NCBI RefSeq assembly: GCF_023973825.1
Contig: NC_090126.1
Coordinates: 868,001-932,000 of the forward strand
From: Plasmodium brasilianum
Lineage: Eukaryota; Apicomplexa; Aconoidasida; Haemosporida; Plasmodiidae
Length of the DNA stretch: 64,000 nucleotides
Reading direction: 5' to 3'
Shown piece after piece: positions 24,718-40,271 of this stretch. The notes beneath the pieces were generated by a model that ran no database searches, was not told the DNA's origin, and saw nothing but the letters and a program-made list of their open reading frames with translations. Position 1 is the stretch's first letter, and every line of letters starts with the position of its first letter. A program made the translations under genes and the position numbers.

Positions 24718-25583
24718 ATGGAAAAGTACAAAAAAATACTAGAAAAATTAGAGTGGGATAAAAATAGGAGCTGCGAAAAATATGAATTTGGTATGTATGA
24801 AATTGATAAAAGAGAAGTTTTCTTAACTACGAAATATTCCTATGGATTTGTAAATAACAAGCCGTTATTACCAGGTCATATATTATTAACCACATTAAAA
24901 AAAAAAAAAAAATACAATGATTTAGACATAGAAGAAATTATAGACATAAATTTGCTATCAAATTTTATGTGTTATGTTATGGGCATATTATTTAATACAA
25001 ACAATTTTTCTATTGCTATTCAAGATGGAAAAGATGCTGGTCAAACAGTAGACCATCTACATATTCATATAATTCCAAGAAAAAATTTGGACTATAAAAA
25101 TAACAACAATATTTATAAAGATTTAAATAAAGTTAATTTAGGTTATGGCAGAAATATATTATGCAATTCGTGTAATCATTCAATCAATGTTCTTTCACAA
25201 ATTCCAGTGACGGAAATCTTTAAATTGGAAGAATTCAAGTAAAAATGCATGCGCATATACGTGCAGCGTATATATACATATAAATACAAATGTACACATA
25301 AACTTTCACATATATCTACTTTGTGTTTTACATATATACCACGCTACTCCCTTTTGTATGAACACAATTCTTTTCTTTTTACATGCAACTTGTTACGTTT
25401 TCTGTTTTTTTATCCATTTTGGATACCTTTTTATTTTATTTTTTTATGAAATATATTATCCTCTTATTTGTTTTTTTTTTTATTTTACTGCTTCTTTTTA
25501 GCACGTCTATTAGGTCGATTGAAGAAATGGAAAAAGAGGCTAATTTAATTAAATCATACATTGATAAAACGTTTTCATCTTAA
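24718..25583 (+). CDS. FHIT-type HIT hydrolase (bis(5'-adenosyl)-triphosphatase family)
   Basis: join(24718..25238, 25502..25583), 200 aa. HIT enzymes of the FHIT branch split dinucleoside polyphosphates such as Ap3A to AMP plus ADP. Visible: YSYGFVNNKPLLPGHILL (the FHIT substrate strand pair), IQDGKDAGQTVDHLHIHIIPRKN with the histidine triad His113, His115 (expected nucleophile) and His117, preceded by the FHIT-typical GQTV. The second exon is needed: donor TTCAA|GTAAAA and acceptor CTTTTTAG join in phase 2 and add RSIEEMEKEANLIKSYI, matching the C-terminal helix of FHIT. A single-frame reading stops early at residue 174. A Lys-rich loop (about 61-65) and an IPVTEIFKLEEF segment are lineage insertions. 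Probably cytosolic or nuclear; no leader is seen. Confidence 0.9.
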
Positions 25584-26470
25584 AAAGCATTCTGTTCACG
25601 TCGTTTGACGTGCGCAAATGGCGAATGATCGTTACTTGTAATTACCGCATTGATGATATGTTTTCACATAGTTACCATCATTATGACGCAGATTAACATA
25701 CCTTTAATTATGATATTACGAGTACAATGTATTATTAGCTTAGGCTCCTTTGCAGTATGTAGCGAATAATCTCATTTTTTGTTACCCCCAATTGATGTAT
25801 ATATGCACTTTATATAATTTTTTTTAAAATGAAAATACAATACACTTTTTAACGGGAAGAAGTTATTGCAGAATGCGTTTTTTTTTTTTTTTTTTTTTTT
25901 TCTTTCATTTTTATATTAATTCTTATAACAACAAAACAAGAAAAAAAAAACTGTTTTGTTTTTTTTTTTTTTAATATATTGCACACGGCTTATTTGTGCA
26001 TACAAATTTTACAAGGGATTAATGTGCATTGCATCAACTGTGCATATGCATAATAATTATACGTACGATCGTACATATATATATATATATATATATATAC
26101 ATACATATCAGTATTTTTTTTTTTTTTCTTGCTGCATTACTCGAAGCACTTGTTTAATGCTGCAGTGAATGCGTACATACGAAACTTGTGTATATGACTG
26201 TACATCATTTCCGTATTGCGATACATCAATTAACGCTTGTTCGAACAAAATATATATAGCAAACATATAACTTACATTACATTATGTGGTATTACTATTT
26301 TACTGTTACAGTGTTCATGTTTTACTGTTACAGTGTTCATGTTTTACTGTTACAGTGTTCATGTTTTACTGTTACGGTGTTACTGTTTTACTGTTACTCC
26401 GTTTCATACTAATCGCTGACCCATTTGCCATAAATATAGAAAGAATTAAATTTTCTATACATCATGCTTA
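25584..26470. other. Intergenic between FHIT-like gene and ClpR
   Basis: About 0.9 kb between two plus-strand genes. The first 200 bases are less A+T-rich than usual but show no long frame and no convincing snoRNA box pair. Then T tracts (25878-25900), a (TA)n run (26078-26099) and a 22-bp minisatellite (26303-26395). The ClpR promoter and 5' UTR lie here. Confidence 0.55.
26303..26395. repeat. 22-bp tandem repeat
   Basis: About four copies of TTTTACTGTTACAGTGTTCA plus TG, the last copies diverged. It sits in the 5' flank of ClpR. Confidence 0.8.
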
Positions 26471-27205
26471 ATGACAAAAATGCAGTATTTGTTTTTACTT
26501 TTTTTTACAATAACTGGTATTTATTTATGTGCCTGTAAAAAAGCTACAACATGGTATAATTTTATTATAACAAACAAAAGGGGCATAAAAAAATATAAAA
26601 ATAAAATAAAATTTACTGATCATGATTATCAGAAACAGAATATACATATTCCCTCTTTGTTATTATCAAAAAGAATAATATTTTTATCTTCACCAATATA
26701 TCCTCATATATCAGAACAAATTATTTCTCAGTTGTTATATTTAGAATATGAATCCAAAAGGAAGCCAATTCATTTATACATTAACAGTACAGGTGATTTA
26801 GAAAACAATAAAATAGTAAACTTAAATGGAATATCAGACGTAATATCAATAGTTGATGTAATAAATTACATATCATCAGATGTGTATACATACTGTTTAG
26901 GTAAAGCATATGGGATTTCGTGTATGCTAGCTTGTAGTGGAAAAAAAGGCTATCGTTTTTCATTAAAAAACTCTTCCTTTTGTTTAAAGCAGTCTTATTC
27001 TGTTATACCATTTAACCAAGCTACAAATATAGAAATTCAAAATAAAGAAATAATGAACACGAAAAAAAAAGTCATAGAGATAATTTCAAAAAATACAGAA
27101 AAAGATCAAACTATCATTTCAGAAATATTAGAAAGAGATAGGTATTTTAATGCAAACGAAGCTGTTGATTTTAACTTAGTTGACTATATTCTTGAAAAGG
27201 AATAA
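26471..27205 (+). CDS. ClpR: ClpR, inactive ClpP-like subunit (apicoplast)
   Basis: Single exon, 244 aa. ClpP-fold protein with the S14 peptidase layout: IIFLSSPIYPHISEQIISQLLYLEYE (about 69-94), HLYINSTGD strand (101-109), VYTYCLGKAYGISCMLACSGKKGYR (138-162) and FCLKQS (170-175), ending NANEAVDFNLVDYILEKE. The catalytic residues are gone: where ClpP has the nucleophile Ser in its G-x-A-x-S-M-G loop this protein has Gly148, and the catalytic His of the IMIHQ strand is Lys173. It is therefore the non-proteolytic ClpR, which in Plasmodium forms rings separate from ClpP in the apicoplast (known). The N-terminus has a hydrophobic signal peptide (5-20) followed by a basic Lys/Asn-rich transit-like region, consistent with that location. 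Confidence 0.93.
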   Translation: MTKMQYLFLLFFTITGIYLCACKKATTWYNFIITNKRGIKKYKNKIKFTDHDYQKQNIHIPSLLLSKRIIFLSSPIYPHISEQIISQLLYLEYESKRKPIHLYINSTGDLENNKIVNLNGISDVISIVDVINYISSDVYTYCLGKAYGISCMLACSGKKGYRFSLKNSSFCLKQSYSVIPFNQATNIEIQNKEIMNTKKKVIEIISKNTEKDQTIISEILERDRYFNANEAVDFNLVDYILEKE

Positions 27206-27587
27206 AACGTTTTTTAGTCCCTACTAGTAGCACTTGCTTCGGAGCTGGTCCCCATGTGCGTTCGTGTTTATATTTCATTTTTTCACGCATAGTATTAATA
27301 TTATAGTTAAGCCTTCCATTTAGCATTCTATGATTTATTTTTTACCCCATATTTAATCATACTATTTATATTAACTCGTGCATACATGCATACGTACATA
27401 CGAGCATATATATATATATATATATATATGCCCACTAACAATCGAACGTGGCACTTTTCCAATCAGGGCTGTATATTTTAAGGAAAAAAAAAGAAAGGAT
27501 AATACATTTGAGTAAGTCGTACCAGCTACTAAGCGTTTTTACCTATTCTGTGTTACTATGTAATAGCGGTATTGTACGCCTATCTGT

Positions 27588-27627
<40 letters not shown>

Positions 27628-27647
27628 CGTATAAGAAAAGAACGTTA
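27206..27647. other. Intergenic between ClpR and helical-repeat gene
   Basis: About 440 bases with (TA)n at 27405-27429 and a poly-A tract at 27591-27625. A short open frame (27448-27648) ends in the poly-A and is probably 5' UTR. Confidence 0.5.
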
Positions 27648-30245
27648 ATGAAATGTATAGCAAAAGATGAAAAAAAAATGCCCGTAAAAAGTGCATTCCT
27701 AAAAAGTTTACACTGCCTAAAATTCAAAAAAGTTAGAGCCTTGGATAAAATAAAAGGGTGCATTTCTACGAAGAAGGTGTCTTACTCTAGCCAGAAGAAT
27801 GAGAATGGTAACAACAAACATAATAAATATAAAAATGAGGATAAAAATCAAACAGTAGAAATAAATTACAAAAAAAAAAAAAAAATGATAACAATTATGT
27901 GCCTAATTCCATTGAACAAGATGGTATGAAAAATATACCCATCGATTTTATGAAAATAAATGAAGTAAAGGAGTCCAATTTTTTCCCGAATTTTGTGTTA
28001 ACCATTTTGACAAAAAAAAATTCTGAAGAAACCAAGAAGAGATATATAAATCAGTATAAGAAATATTTAGATCAGTATTTCCAAACAAATGATACAGAAA
28101 ACATTTTATGTGAAAAAAAAAGATTGACGTTCGTTGACATCTTTGTAACCCTTTATTTATGTTATGTAGAAAAAATTTTTGACTTGGATTTTTTAACAAA
28201 ATTAAATAAAGAATTTGATAAATTATTTCATGCTCAAAATGAAAAAGATATATTAACTAAAGTGAGTATAAATTATTTTATGATGATTTTTTATTATTTT
28301 TCCATTTTAAATATTGAAAATGTAACGTTGTATAAAAGTATAAAAGATTATATTATTAATACAGATATAGAACCAATAATTATTTACAAATATTTGGAAT
28401 GTATTAGTCTAATCAAAAATATAGATGATAATACAACTAGTGCCAATGTGTGTGGTGATCATATTATGCCCATAATTCAAATTTTTACCGAAAATTTTTT
28501 CCATTTTAATAATTACCTTATTTTGAATATTTTACATTTCTTACATAATTTAAATGTTGTTGATAAAGATCTCTTCTTACTGTTAACTAGAAAATTAAAC
28601 AAAAATGTATATAATCAAAATGCAAATCGCTATGAATTATGCATGCTGGCGCGTACGTACGCATTGTACAAAAAGGAAAACATTACATTCAATAGCTATT
28701 TGTATGAAGACTTAATGAAAAGTATAACCAAGTATGAAGACGATTTTCAAAACGATAACCAGGAAATATTAGACCAAAAGGAGTCAGAAAATTTGCAGGA
28801 CTACGTAGGTTTCAGCAACGATAGAAGCAGCGATAGAAGTAGCGATAGAAGTAGCGATAGAAGTAGCGATAGAAGCAACGATAGAAGCAACGATAGAAGC
28901 AACGATAGAAGCAGTTATGGGGGGAGGGAACACCTCGAAAATAAGGGCCAAGAGAAAGGGGACCAGGAGGAACCCCCTCGAGTGAACAACCAACACGTTC
29001 TCGAAATTGAAAACATCAATAGAGATAATTACGTTATATTTAAAAATACACTATATAATGAAGGTTTGGGTTTTTATTCCTTTTTTATAAACGCAAAAAC
29101 TACGAATAAAGAGTTATTTAAGAAGAAGGACAAATTAAATATTAGTTTTAGAATGTCTAGAACGGAAGAGAAGGAAAAAAGTTATTCACACATCTCCCAA
29201 TGGTACAGAACTTTTATTTGTGATGAATATAAAAAGAAGGATATAAAAAATGAGAACTTCATTAATTTTGACAACAAAAGCTATGACAAGAAAATGGATG
29301 AAACGAATGAAGTGAGCGAAATGGATGAAATAATTCGAACGTATAACTATTTTTTAAAAGAGAATTTACAGTATGAGTACAGCTATGGGAAGCTTATAGA
29401 TATAGTGAGAAATGTAAGTGAGCAATTAGATCAGGTAAAAATTGATATAAACAAATTTGCAGATGTAAGTGTAAACGATTATAACGAGACTTTTCTTACA
29501 TATAAAAATAAATTATTATTTATTGATAATTATTACATTGGTCATATATTTTACATAATTGATTCAATGTTAACATTGAATGTACATCATAATTGTACAT
29601 ATTTTGATAAACTGGAAAATAAAATTCTTAGCTTAATAAAAAATAATGAAAATTATATAATTGACAATTTTGATAGTAATGAAATAAAAAGTGTTCTAAT
29701 TTTTTTAGCACACAGAAATAGGTATTATAAAGAATCCTTTATTTATTGTCTAACGCACAGAATCGTTGATTTGTATCTTAACAATCTTTGTAAACCGAAA
29801 ATATTGGCAGCGTATTTTCATAATTTATTATATTTTACTAAGAGAAGAATTACCAAGAAAAATAAATTTAACCATACCATAAGGAATGTTATATATAATA
29901 GTTTTTCTTGGTTAAATAATAATAAAAATCCATTCAAGGAAGAGAATAATAGTATGTCAACTTCAGAACAAAAAAAAGAAATAGTAAGTATATACAATAA
30001 TATTAAGGTAAAAAATTATTCTGTTTTACAGGTCTTATCTATATATATTTGTAAAAATGTATATTTTATGAGTCTCTCAACTTTAGCTTCCCTGCTAAGA
30101 TCTCTTTCTTATTTATCATTTGGTGATATTAATTTTTATAATGTTTTTATACCATTATTTATGAAGCATATGGAAAATTTAAAAAATGTTGACATTTTGA
30201 ACATAACCCAGGTAATGCAAAAATGTGAACGTGCACAGGCATATG

Positions 30246-30283
<38 letters not shown>

Positions 30284-30490
30284 TTATTTATTTATATTTA
30301 TATTTATATATTTATATATTTATATGTGCGCGTGACCACATGTCGACGCATTTGATTTTTTCTCGTTTAGGCATTCAACAAACAAAAAATTAAAAACAAA
30401 TATTTTTACTATATGTTATCAAAGCGATATCAACAAAATAATGCCAGCAAAACTATGAGATCAGACTTTGAAATTAAGCTAATTGGATAG
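27648..30490 (+). CDS. Helical-repeat protein, probably organellar; frameshift in poly-A
   Basis: Model: 27648..30211 (with a one-base frame change inside the 16-A run 27870-27885) joined to 30371..30490; about 890 aa. The first frame gives a basic leader, MKCIAKDEKKMPVKSAFLK..., resembling a mitochondrial presequence. After the A run, the second frame continues without a stop as NDNNYVPNSIEQDG, and one extra A would join the two. Intron 1 is CCCAG|GTAATG to TCGTTTAG|GCA, phase 0, adding AFNKQKIKNKYFYYMLSKRYQ and ending KLIG-stop. The body is a run of paired helices of about 35-40 residues (for example the SLSTLASLLRSLSYLSFG unit near 30080), the style of heptatricopeptide/RAP-type organellar RNA proteins; no RAP domain is seen, so this is a guess. 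A DRSS/DRSN tandem repeat interrupts it. Confidence 0.7.
28818..28916 (+). repeat. Coding 12-bp repeat (DRSS/DRSN)
   Basis: Eight copies of GATAGAAGTAGC/GATAGAAGCAAC in frame within the helical-repeat protein gene, encoding DRSS or DRSN. Confidence 0.9.
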
Positions 30491-32232
30491 CTAAAATAAA
30501 AAAAAAAAAAAAAAATTATTTTATTTTATTTATTTATTTTTTATTTTTTGTTTAGGTTATTTTAATTTAATTGATTTATTAATTACACGCAGCGAACATA
30601 TAATTTGGAGCAGTAAAGTATAGTAGATGTGTTTCTTTGAAGCATTAGATGTGTTACAACTTTTTAATTTACTGAATAATACTAGACAAAAATGAAAATA
30701 AAAAATTAAACGGCATAGGGGGAAATGAATTTATCAACACACATATATGTGCATATATGCATGTATATTCGTACACCTGTATGTCGTAAAGCGATAGGAA
30801 AATTATATAAACTAAATAATACTATTTTTTTTGTAAGCATTTTACTACTTTATTTTTTTACTAATAGTAGTGCCTCCATGTGCCTATTTAATTATATTTT
30901 ATAGAACCTTCTTAAATTTAAACAAAGATTTTTTAATTAATATATGAATCTTACGCTTACGGAAAATGTCTTTCTATCATATATTAATACTCTGAACGCT
31001 TGGGTTTATTATATAGATATAATGGAGAACAGCACAAAAGGAAAAAAAAAAATAATAAAATAAAATAAAAAATATATATCTTTATTTTTATTAAAGTGTC
31101 TACTGTAACATTATCTCATTTATGTATGCATTTTTTTTTCTTTTTTTTTTTTTTTATCTCTTTTTAAAGTGCAACAACATATATATCAGCTACAACATAT
31201 GAATGCCCATAAAAAACGAGTGTAAAAAATCGGTTTGTCGTATTAAAGTTCTATTGTGCACTCTGTTAATGCAATAACAAGCATGCTAAAAAAATTCTAA
31301 TTATATATACTCAAATATAAAGAAAAGGATGATAAATTTATATCCTAATTAATACTATGCTAACATGTTTCATTTTCTACAAATGAACATAGAAATACAT
31401 TTTTTAAATGCTCCATATTTAATTTACGTGTGTAAATATATTTTTTTACGTAAAAAAGTAATGATGTTTATTATATCTCATACATATTTTTTTTTAGACG
31501 CATCATATATATTTAAGTGTAATAAATATACCTTATGATATTTTACGGATAATCATACTATTTAGTATTGTATATATATTTTAAAAAAAAATAAAATTAA
31601 ATTATTTTTACTACACTTTTTTACATTGTATTAATTCTGCGTTACATTTTAAGTGTTAACTCTTATATGAACATATTCTAGTATGTTAAAATCGGAGTTA
31701 TTTTTAATTTAAAAAAATTATGAAAAACAGAGGTAATATTAACAATAATTGTTAGCAGTTTATTTGCTGATATTTTAAAAGAATGGAAATGTATACAATA
31801 ATGAACAGAATATATGAAACATAATCCTTTGCTTTGTTTTGTTTCGCTATGCTTTCCTATGATTTTTTTTTTTTTTTTTTTTTTTTTGTTCCTTTTTTGT
31901 TCCTTCTTTGTTCCTTTTTTGTCAATTGTTTCAATTTGCTAAATTTTAACTTTTCACCTATTGCAGTAAATTTTTTTTTTTTTTTTTTTTGAAGATACTA
32001 CATATTGAAAATTTTTTTGTGCTTTAAATATAATTTTTTTTTTTATTTTTTTCAAATGCATGTTAATTAAAATTTATTAATATATACACCTTTTGTACAC
32101 CTTTCTTCATCATGTTTTAATCATTAATATTTTTAAGTTTTCGAAAAAAATATTTTTTTATAAATAATTTTATTTACACATTTCTAACAAATTGTAAACA
32201 GCAATTTAACTAGAAAATCAGAAATAGGAAAA
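30491..32232. other. Intergenic upstream of PKG
   Basis: About 1.7 kb of very A+T-rich DNA between two plus-strand genes, with T tracts at 31862-31887 and 31972-31990. It holds the 3' UTR of the helical-repeat gene and the PKG promoter. No coding sequence supported. Confidence 0.6.
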
Positions 32233-36782
<4,550 letters not shown>

Positions 36783-37722
36783 GCAGAGCGGGAGGTAGAC
36801 GAAAGCGCGTACCTCTAAACATGATAGTCATTGCGGCGTAGAGGTGATTTGCAATTCGTCCATTGAACTGCACGAACACATGTACATGTGCAGACAGGTC
36901 CTTTGAATTTGATCAGCCCTCTTCGAACCATATGGTACAAAATAGCAAGATACATTTCGTAGGCGAAAAAATGCGATTTTGCGATAATGTGTTAATGCGC
37001 AAAATATTCCTTACCGCACGCTTGCAGTGCATTATTGTTATAAATCCTAGGTACGTTCATTACGTTCGTTATGCCAGGTATGTGCATTTTTTGATTGCTT
37101 CCTGCTTCCTCCGTTCCCCCCCCCCCTTCACCCAACCTCTACTACTACTTAATCTATGAAATTTTTTGTTTAAATGATCCCCAATATGATGATGTGCACC
37201 ACAAAATGTACATTAACTTTAAGAATGTGCTATATCATAGAATAGTAGCTCATTCCAAATGAACTATTTTAGATGAAATTTCTAATATTATCTTTTATCG
37301 AAATATTTACTACCATGCTATGGGGTCATATGATATCACTTTACCGCTGGATATATCGTAATTCCTACAAAATTCCATGAGGCGAAGGAACTAAAAATGA
37401 AAATTGTCTAAACGTAGGTATCATAACCGAAGAGTTGATTTTGTAACGTATTGTTACTTGTTGTTACAGTTTTTCAGGTATTATTATTTATTTATTTTTT
37501 TTTTTTTTGGTTTTTCAAAAGGTTGGAAATTTCAGACCTCTGGCTCAGAGCGAAGAAAATTGAACAAAAAAAAAAAAAAAAAAAAAAGAAAAAGAAAAGA
37601 GAATTGGGATAAGTAAATTGACAAGATGTGAAAACATGCAAAGTTTTGTGAAACCACGAAGCAACGAAAAAATAAAAAGATAAATACGACTCGTACACAA
37701 ATGCGCACAGCGAGGGGGCACT
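36783..37722. other. Intergenic between convergent PKG and GTPase genes
   Basis: About 0.9 kb holding two 3' UTRs. The first 350 bases are less A+T-rich, with an open frame (36863-37159) starting at TTG that resembles no known protein. An 11-C run lies at 37116-37126. A T tract (37492-37509) and an A tract (37566-37587) follow. Confidence 0.55.
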
Positions 37723-39144
37723 TTAGAGCAGGCCGCAGAATGGAGTTGGGTTTTTCGAAGAATCTACAGCTAGGGGTTCTTGTGAATTGAAGTCGAAATA
37801 GGTGATAAAGTCATCAGTATTAGGAACAGCATCCAAACAGACCTGTCCCAGGAGACCTAATCTGAACATATCAATAAAAAATCTACATCCACCATTAATA
37901 TCTAAATATTTATAATTTCTACATAAATTTAGTTTTGTCGAAATGACATTACTAACAAAACGAATATCATTAGTAGGTTGTTCTAGACCAAGCATTTTCA
38001 CATATTTATAATATTTATATTTATTTAACATAAATAAAATGTAATCTCCAACATACATATGATCATATTTATAATCTAGTGTAGATCCTATTGCACTTAG
38101 TTTTAAGCTGATTTGTTTATCTTCCATTTTTGGTAAAAATATACCTGGTGTGTCTATAAAATATAATAAAGGACTATTTGAAACTTTATATGTGTTAATT
38201 GTTTTTGTCGTACCTGCCAAAATATTTGTTTGAACTCTTTTTCTATTAACCTCATATGCTATTTTATTATTTTTATATCCATATTTACTCATATTATATG
38301 TAATATCTTTGAACGAATTTATAATACTGGACTTACCTACATTAGGTAAACCTATTAACATAGCGAATATACCTAAACTTTTAAATTTGGGTTTTATTTC
38401 TTTGCAAATATCACGTATTTTTGATATATTTTTATTAAATTTTGATGATGTTAATAAACATATAGAATTTGATTTCTCTTCTATTAAATTTTTTGCTTTT
38501 AACGCTACTTTATTACATATTAAATCTACTTTATTTAAAATAATTATACATCGCTTACTATTTTTATATTTTTTTTTCATACTGTTTATAATAAAATGGT
38601 TACTACTTGTAAATGGCAGTCGAGCATCTCGTACTTCTATTATTACATCACATATATCAAATTTCTTTTTTATATTTACAGATGACTTGTGCATGTAATT
38701 TGGAAAACATGTAATATTCTCGTCAAATATGAATATCTCTCTGCATGCAAAATCGGTGTATTTTTCTTTCTTCTTATTACTATTATAAATATTATTGCTG
38801 CTATAAATATTATTGCTGCTATAAATATTATTACTGCTATAAATATTATTAATATTATTATTACTATTTTTTTTTTTTTTTTCTTCACCATGTTCCACAT
38901 CACACTCTGTTATCTTCTTTTCCAACTCTGTCCCATTATCCCTACTTGCATTTACAAAACTGTTCAGATATATTTCTTTATTGTTTTCACTCCAATTTTT
39001 TTGCTCTATCCCCTTATTGACACTCTTTTTTGCGTTCTCCAGGTCTTTTCTTAAAAATATATCACTCAGTTTTGGCCCCAGATCCTTCTTCCACACACTT
39101 ATCGACGAAGATGATGTTGATCTGATAATTCTTCTACTGCTCAT
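37723..39144 (-). CDS. Circularly permuted GTPase, MTG1/RbgA (YlqF) type
   Basis: Single exon, 473 aa. The GTPase motifs occur in permuted order: IEVRDARLPFTSSN (family start, about 169-182), G4 NKVDL (204-208), a G5-like LTSS (231-234), G1 P-loop GLPNVGKSS (265-273), G2 AGTT (310-313) and G3 DTPG (331-334). A C-terminal helical domain ends with LGLLGQVCLDAV. This order marks the YawG/YlqF family; bacterial RbgA and mitochondrial MTG1 bind late large-ribosomal-subunit intermediates. The basic Ser/Arg-rich N-terminus (MSSRRIIRSTSSSSISVWKK) suits an organelle presequence, more likely mitochondrial, though the apicoplast is possible. Between residues about 95 and 125 lies a lineage-specific NNIYSS repeat and a Lys run. 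The start ATG is the first in frame. Confidence 0.9.
   Translation of the reverse strand: MSSRRIIRSTSSSSISVWKKDLGPKLSDIFLRKDLENAKKSVNKGIEQKNWSENNKEIYLNSFVNASRDNGTELEKKITECDVEHGEEKKKKNSNNNINNIYSSNNIYSSNNIYSSNNIYNSNKKKEKYTDFACREIFIFDENITCFPNYMHKSSVNIKKKFDICDVIIEVRDARLPFTSSNHFIINSMKKKYKNSKRCIIILNKVDLICNKVALKAKNLIEEKSNSICLLTSSKFNKNISKIRDICKEIKPKFKSLGIFAMLIGLPNVGKSSIINSFKDITYNMSKYGYKNNKIAYEVNRKRVQTNILAGTTKTINTYKVSNSPLLYFIDTPGIFLPKMEDKQISLKLSAIGSTLDYKYDHMYVGDYILFMLNKYKYYKYVKMLGLEQPTNDIRFVSNVISTKLNLCRNYKYLDINGGCRFFIDMFRLGLLGQVCLDAVPNTDDFITYFDFNSQEPLAVDSSKNPTPFCGLL
38780..38852 (-). repeat. Coding 15-18-bp repeat (SNNIYS)
   Basis: Four copies of the NNIYSS codons in frame within the GTPase N-terminal region, read on the minus strand. 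Confidence 0.85.
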
Positions 39145-39281
39145 TTATTGGTTATCAGAAAATTATTCTTTTTGTTTTGGAAAAAATGGGCTCCCTATAC
39201 CAATACACCTACGTGAGGGATTTTCCCCTCGTCCGCGGTATTTTAGCGATCCCTCCCAAAAGTGAAAGTGCATATATATAT

Positions 39282-39326
<45 letters not shown>

Positions 39327-40271
39327 GTATATTCATATATACGCATATACGTATGTACGTATGTATGCATATATGTATGTATGCATGTATGTATGCACAC
39401 GCATGTATATTTGTGTGTCCTTTTCGCAGAACTACAAAGGGGGTTGTTCCTGCTATAATATTATACAGTTATATTGGAAATTTTAATCTTAAAAATGAAT
39501 TTTTTTTTTTTTTTTTTTTTTTTTTTTCCTTTTTCTTGTTTTCCTTTATCATTAATAACGAATGGATAACTTTTCCCTAAGTTGTTGAATTTAGAAATGA
39601 TAAAAAAAAAAAAAAATAAAAAAAATTATTATGCAATATATGCAGCAAATAAATGCGCAGAGTAAATGACGCATTAAATGTATATGGGTAGAGAAAAAAA
39701 AATTATGCGTGCGAATTATCATACAAAATGATCAAAATGACGGGCTATATAATGCGCAAAAAAAAGGTGCTAAATAATCGACGTAGCAGTTGCAGATATG
39801 CACAAAAAAAATTTCCCCTTTTTTTGTTTTTACGTTGGCAAATAATTACACACAAAAAAGGGTATTTAAGTTACATACACCTGTGATAAATTAAACATTA
39901 ATGATATGAAGTCTCAGTATTTCTTCTCCCAAGGCCCACAGTAGTAAAACTGTTTGTGCATATTAATTTCATTTTTTTTTTTTTTTTTTTTTTTTTGCGA
40001 AAAATGGTTACTTAGCATAGCCTTTTCCTTTCAAATTATCAAAAATGTCAAATGTCGAAATGACTGAAGTACCTCGTAAGCATTCTAAACCTGCGGGGAA
40101 GGGCCAAAGAGGTAAGCATCAAAAAATGAGAAAATTTCAAGTATAATAATTTAAAAGATTACAAGATGAACAAATAAGAGCTGGGCGAAGAACAACTATA
40201 CTAGCAAACACACATAAAGGGAAAACTACTATACAAATGACAAAAATAAAAATAAAGATATCAATTTTGCT
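39145..40271. other. Intergenic between two minus-strand genes
   Basis: About 1.1 kb: promoter side of the GTPase gene and 3' flank of the large unknown gene. It contains (TA)n at 39272-39326, T tracts at 39501-39527 and 39974-39996, and a coding-looking plus-strand segment at 40045-40146 listed separately. Confidence 0.55.
40045..40146 (+). CDS. Possible small basic ORF or first exon (33 aa), unproven
   Basis: ATG-started frame beginning MSNVEMTEVPRKHSKPAGKG, with much higher G+C than its surroundings and a strongly coding-like residue mix. A good donor, AGAG|GTAAGC, lies at 40112, so this may be exon 1 of a spliced gene. The best acceptor I can find (ACAAG at 40165) would leave an intron of about 54 bases, short for Plasmodium, and its exon would run into the 3' end of the opposite-strand gene. 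The KHSK...QRG spacing weakly recalls the N-terminus of RAMP4/SERP1, but I see no following membrane segment of that kind. Confidence 0.3.
   Translation: MSNVEMTEVPRKHSKPAGKGQRGKHQKMRKFQV

Noticed and set aside
25584..25790. Possible C/D-box snoRNA (TGATGA at about 25651)
   Set aside because: No matching CTGA D box or terminal stem within a normal distance.
36863..37159. 98-codon open frame after PKG
   Set aside because: Begins at TTG, has no recognisable fold, and lies where the PKG 3' UTR is expected; the first in-frame ATG gives a shorter, equally unconvincing peptide.
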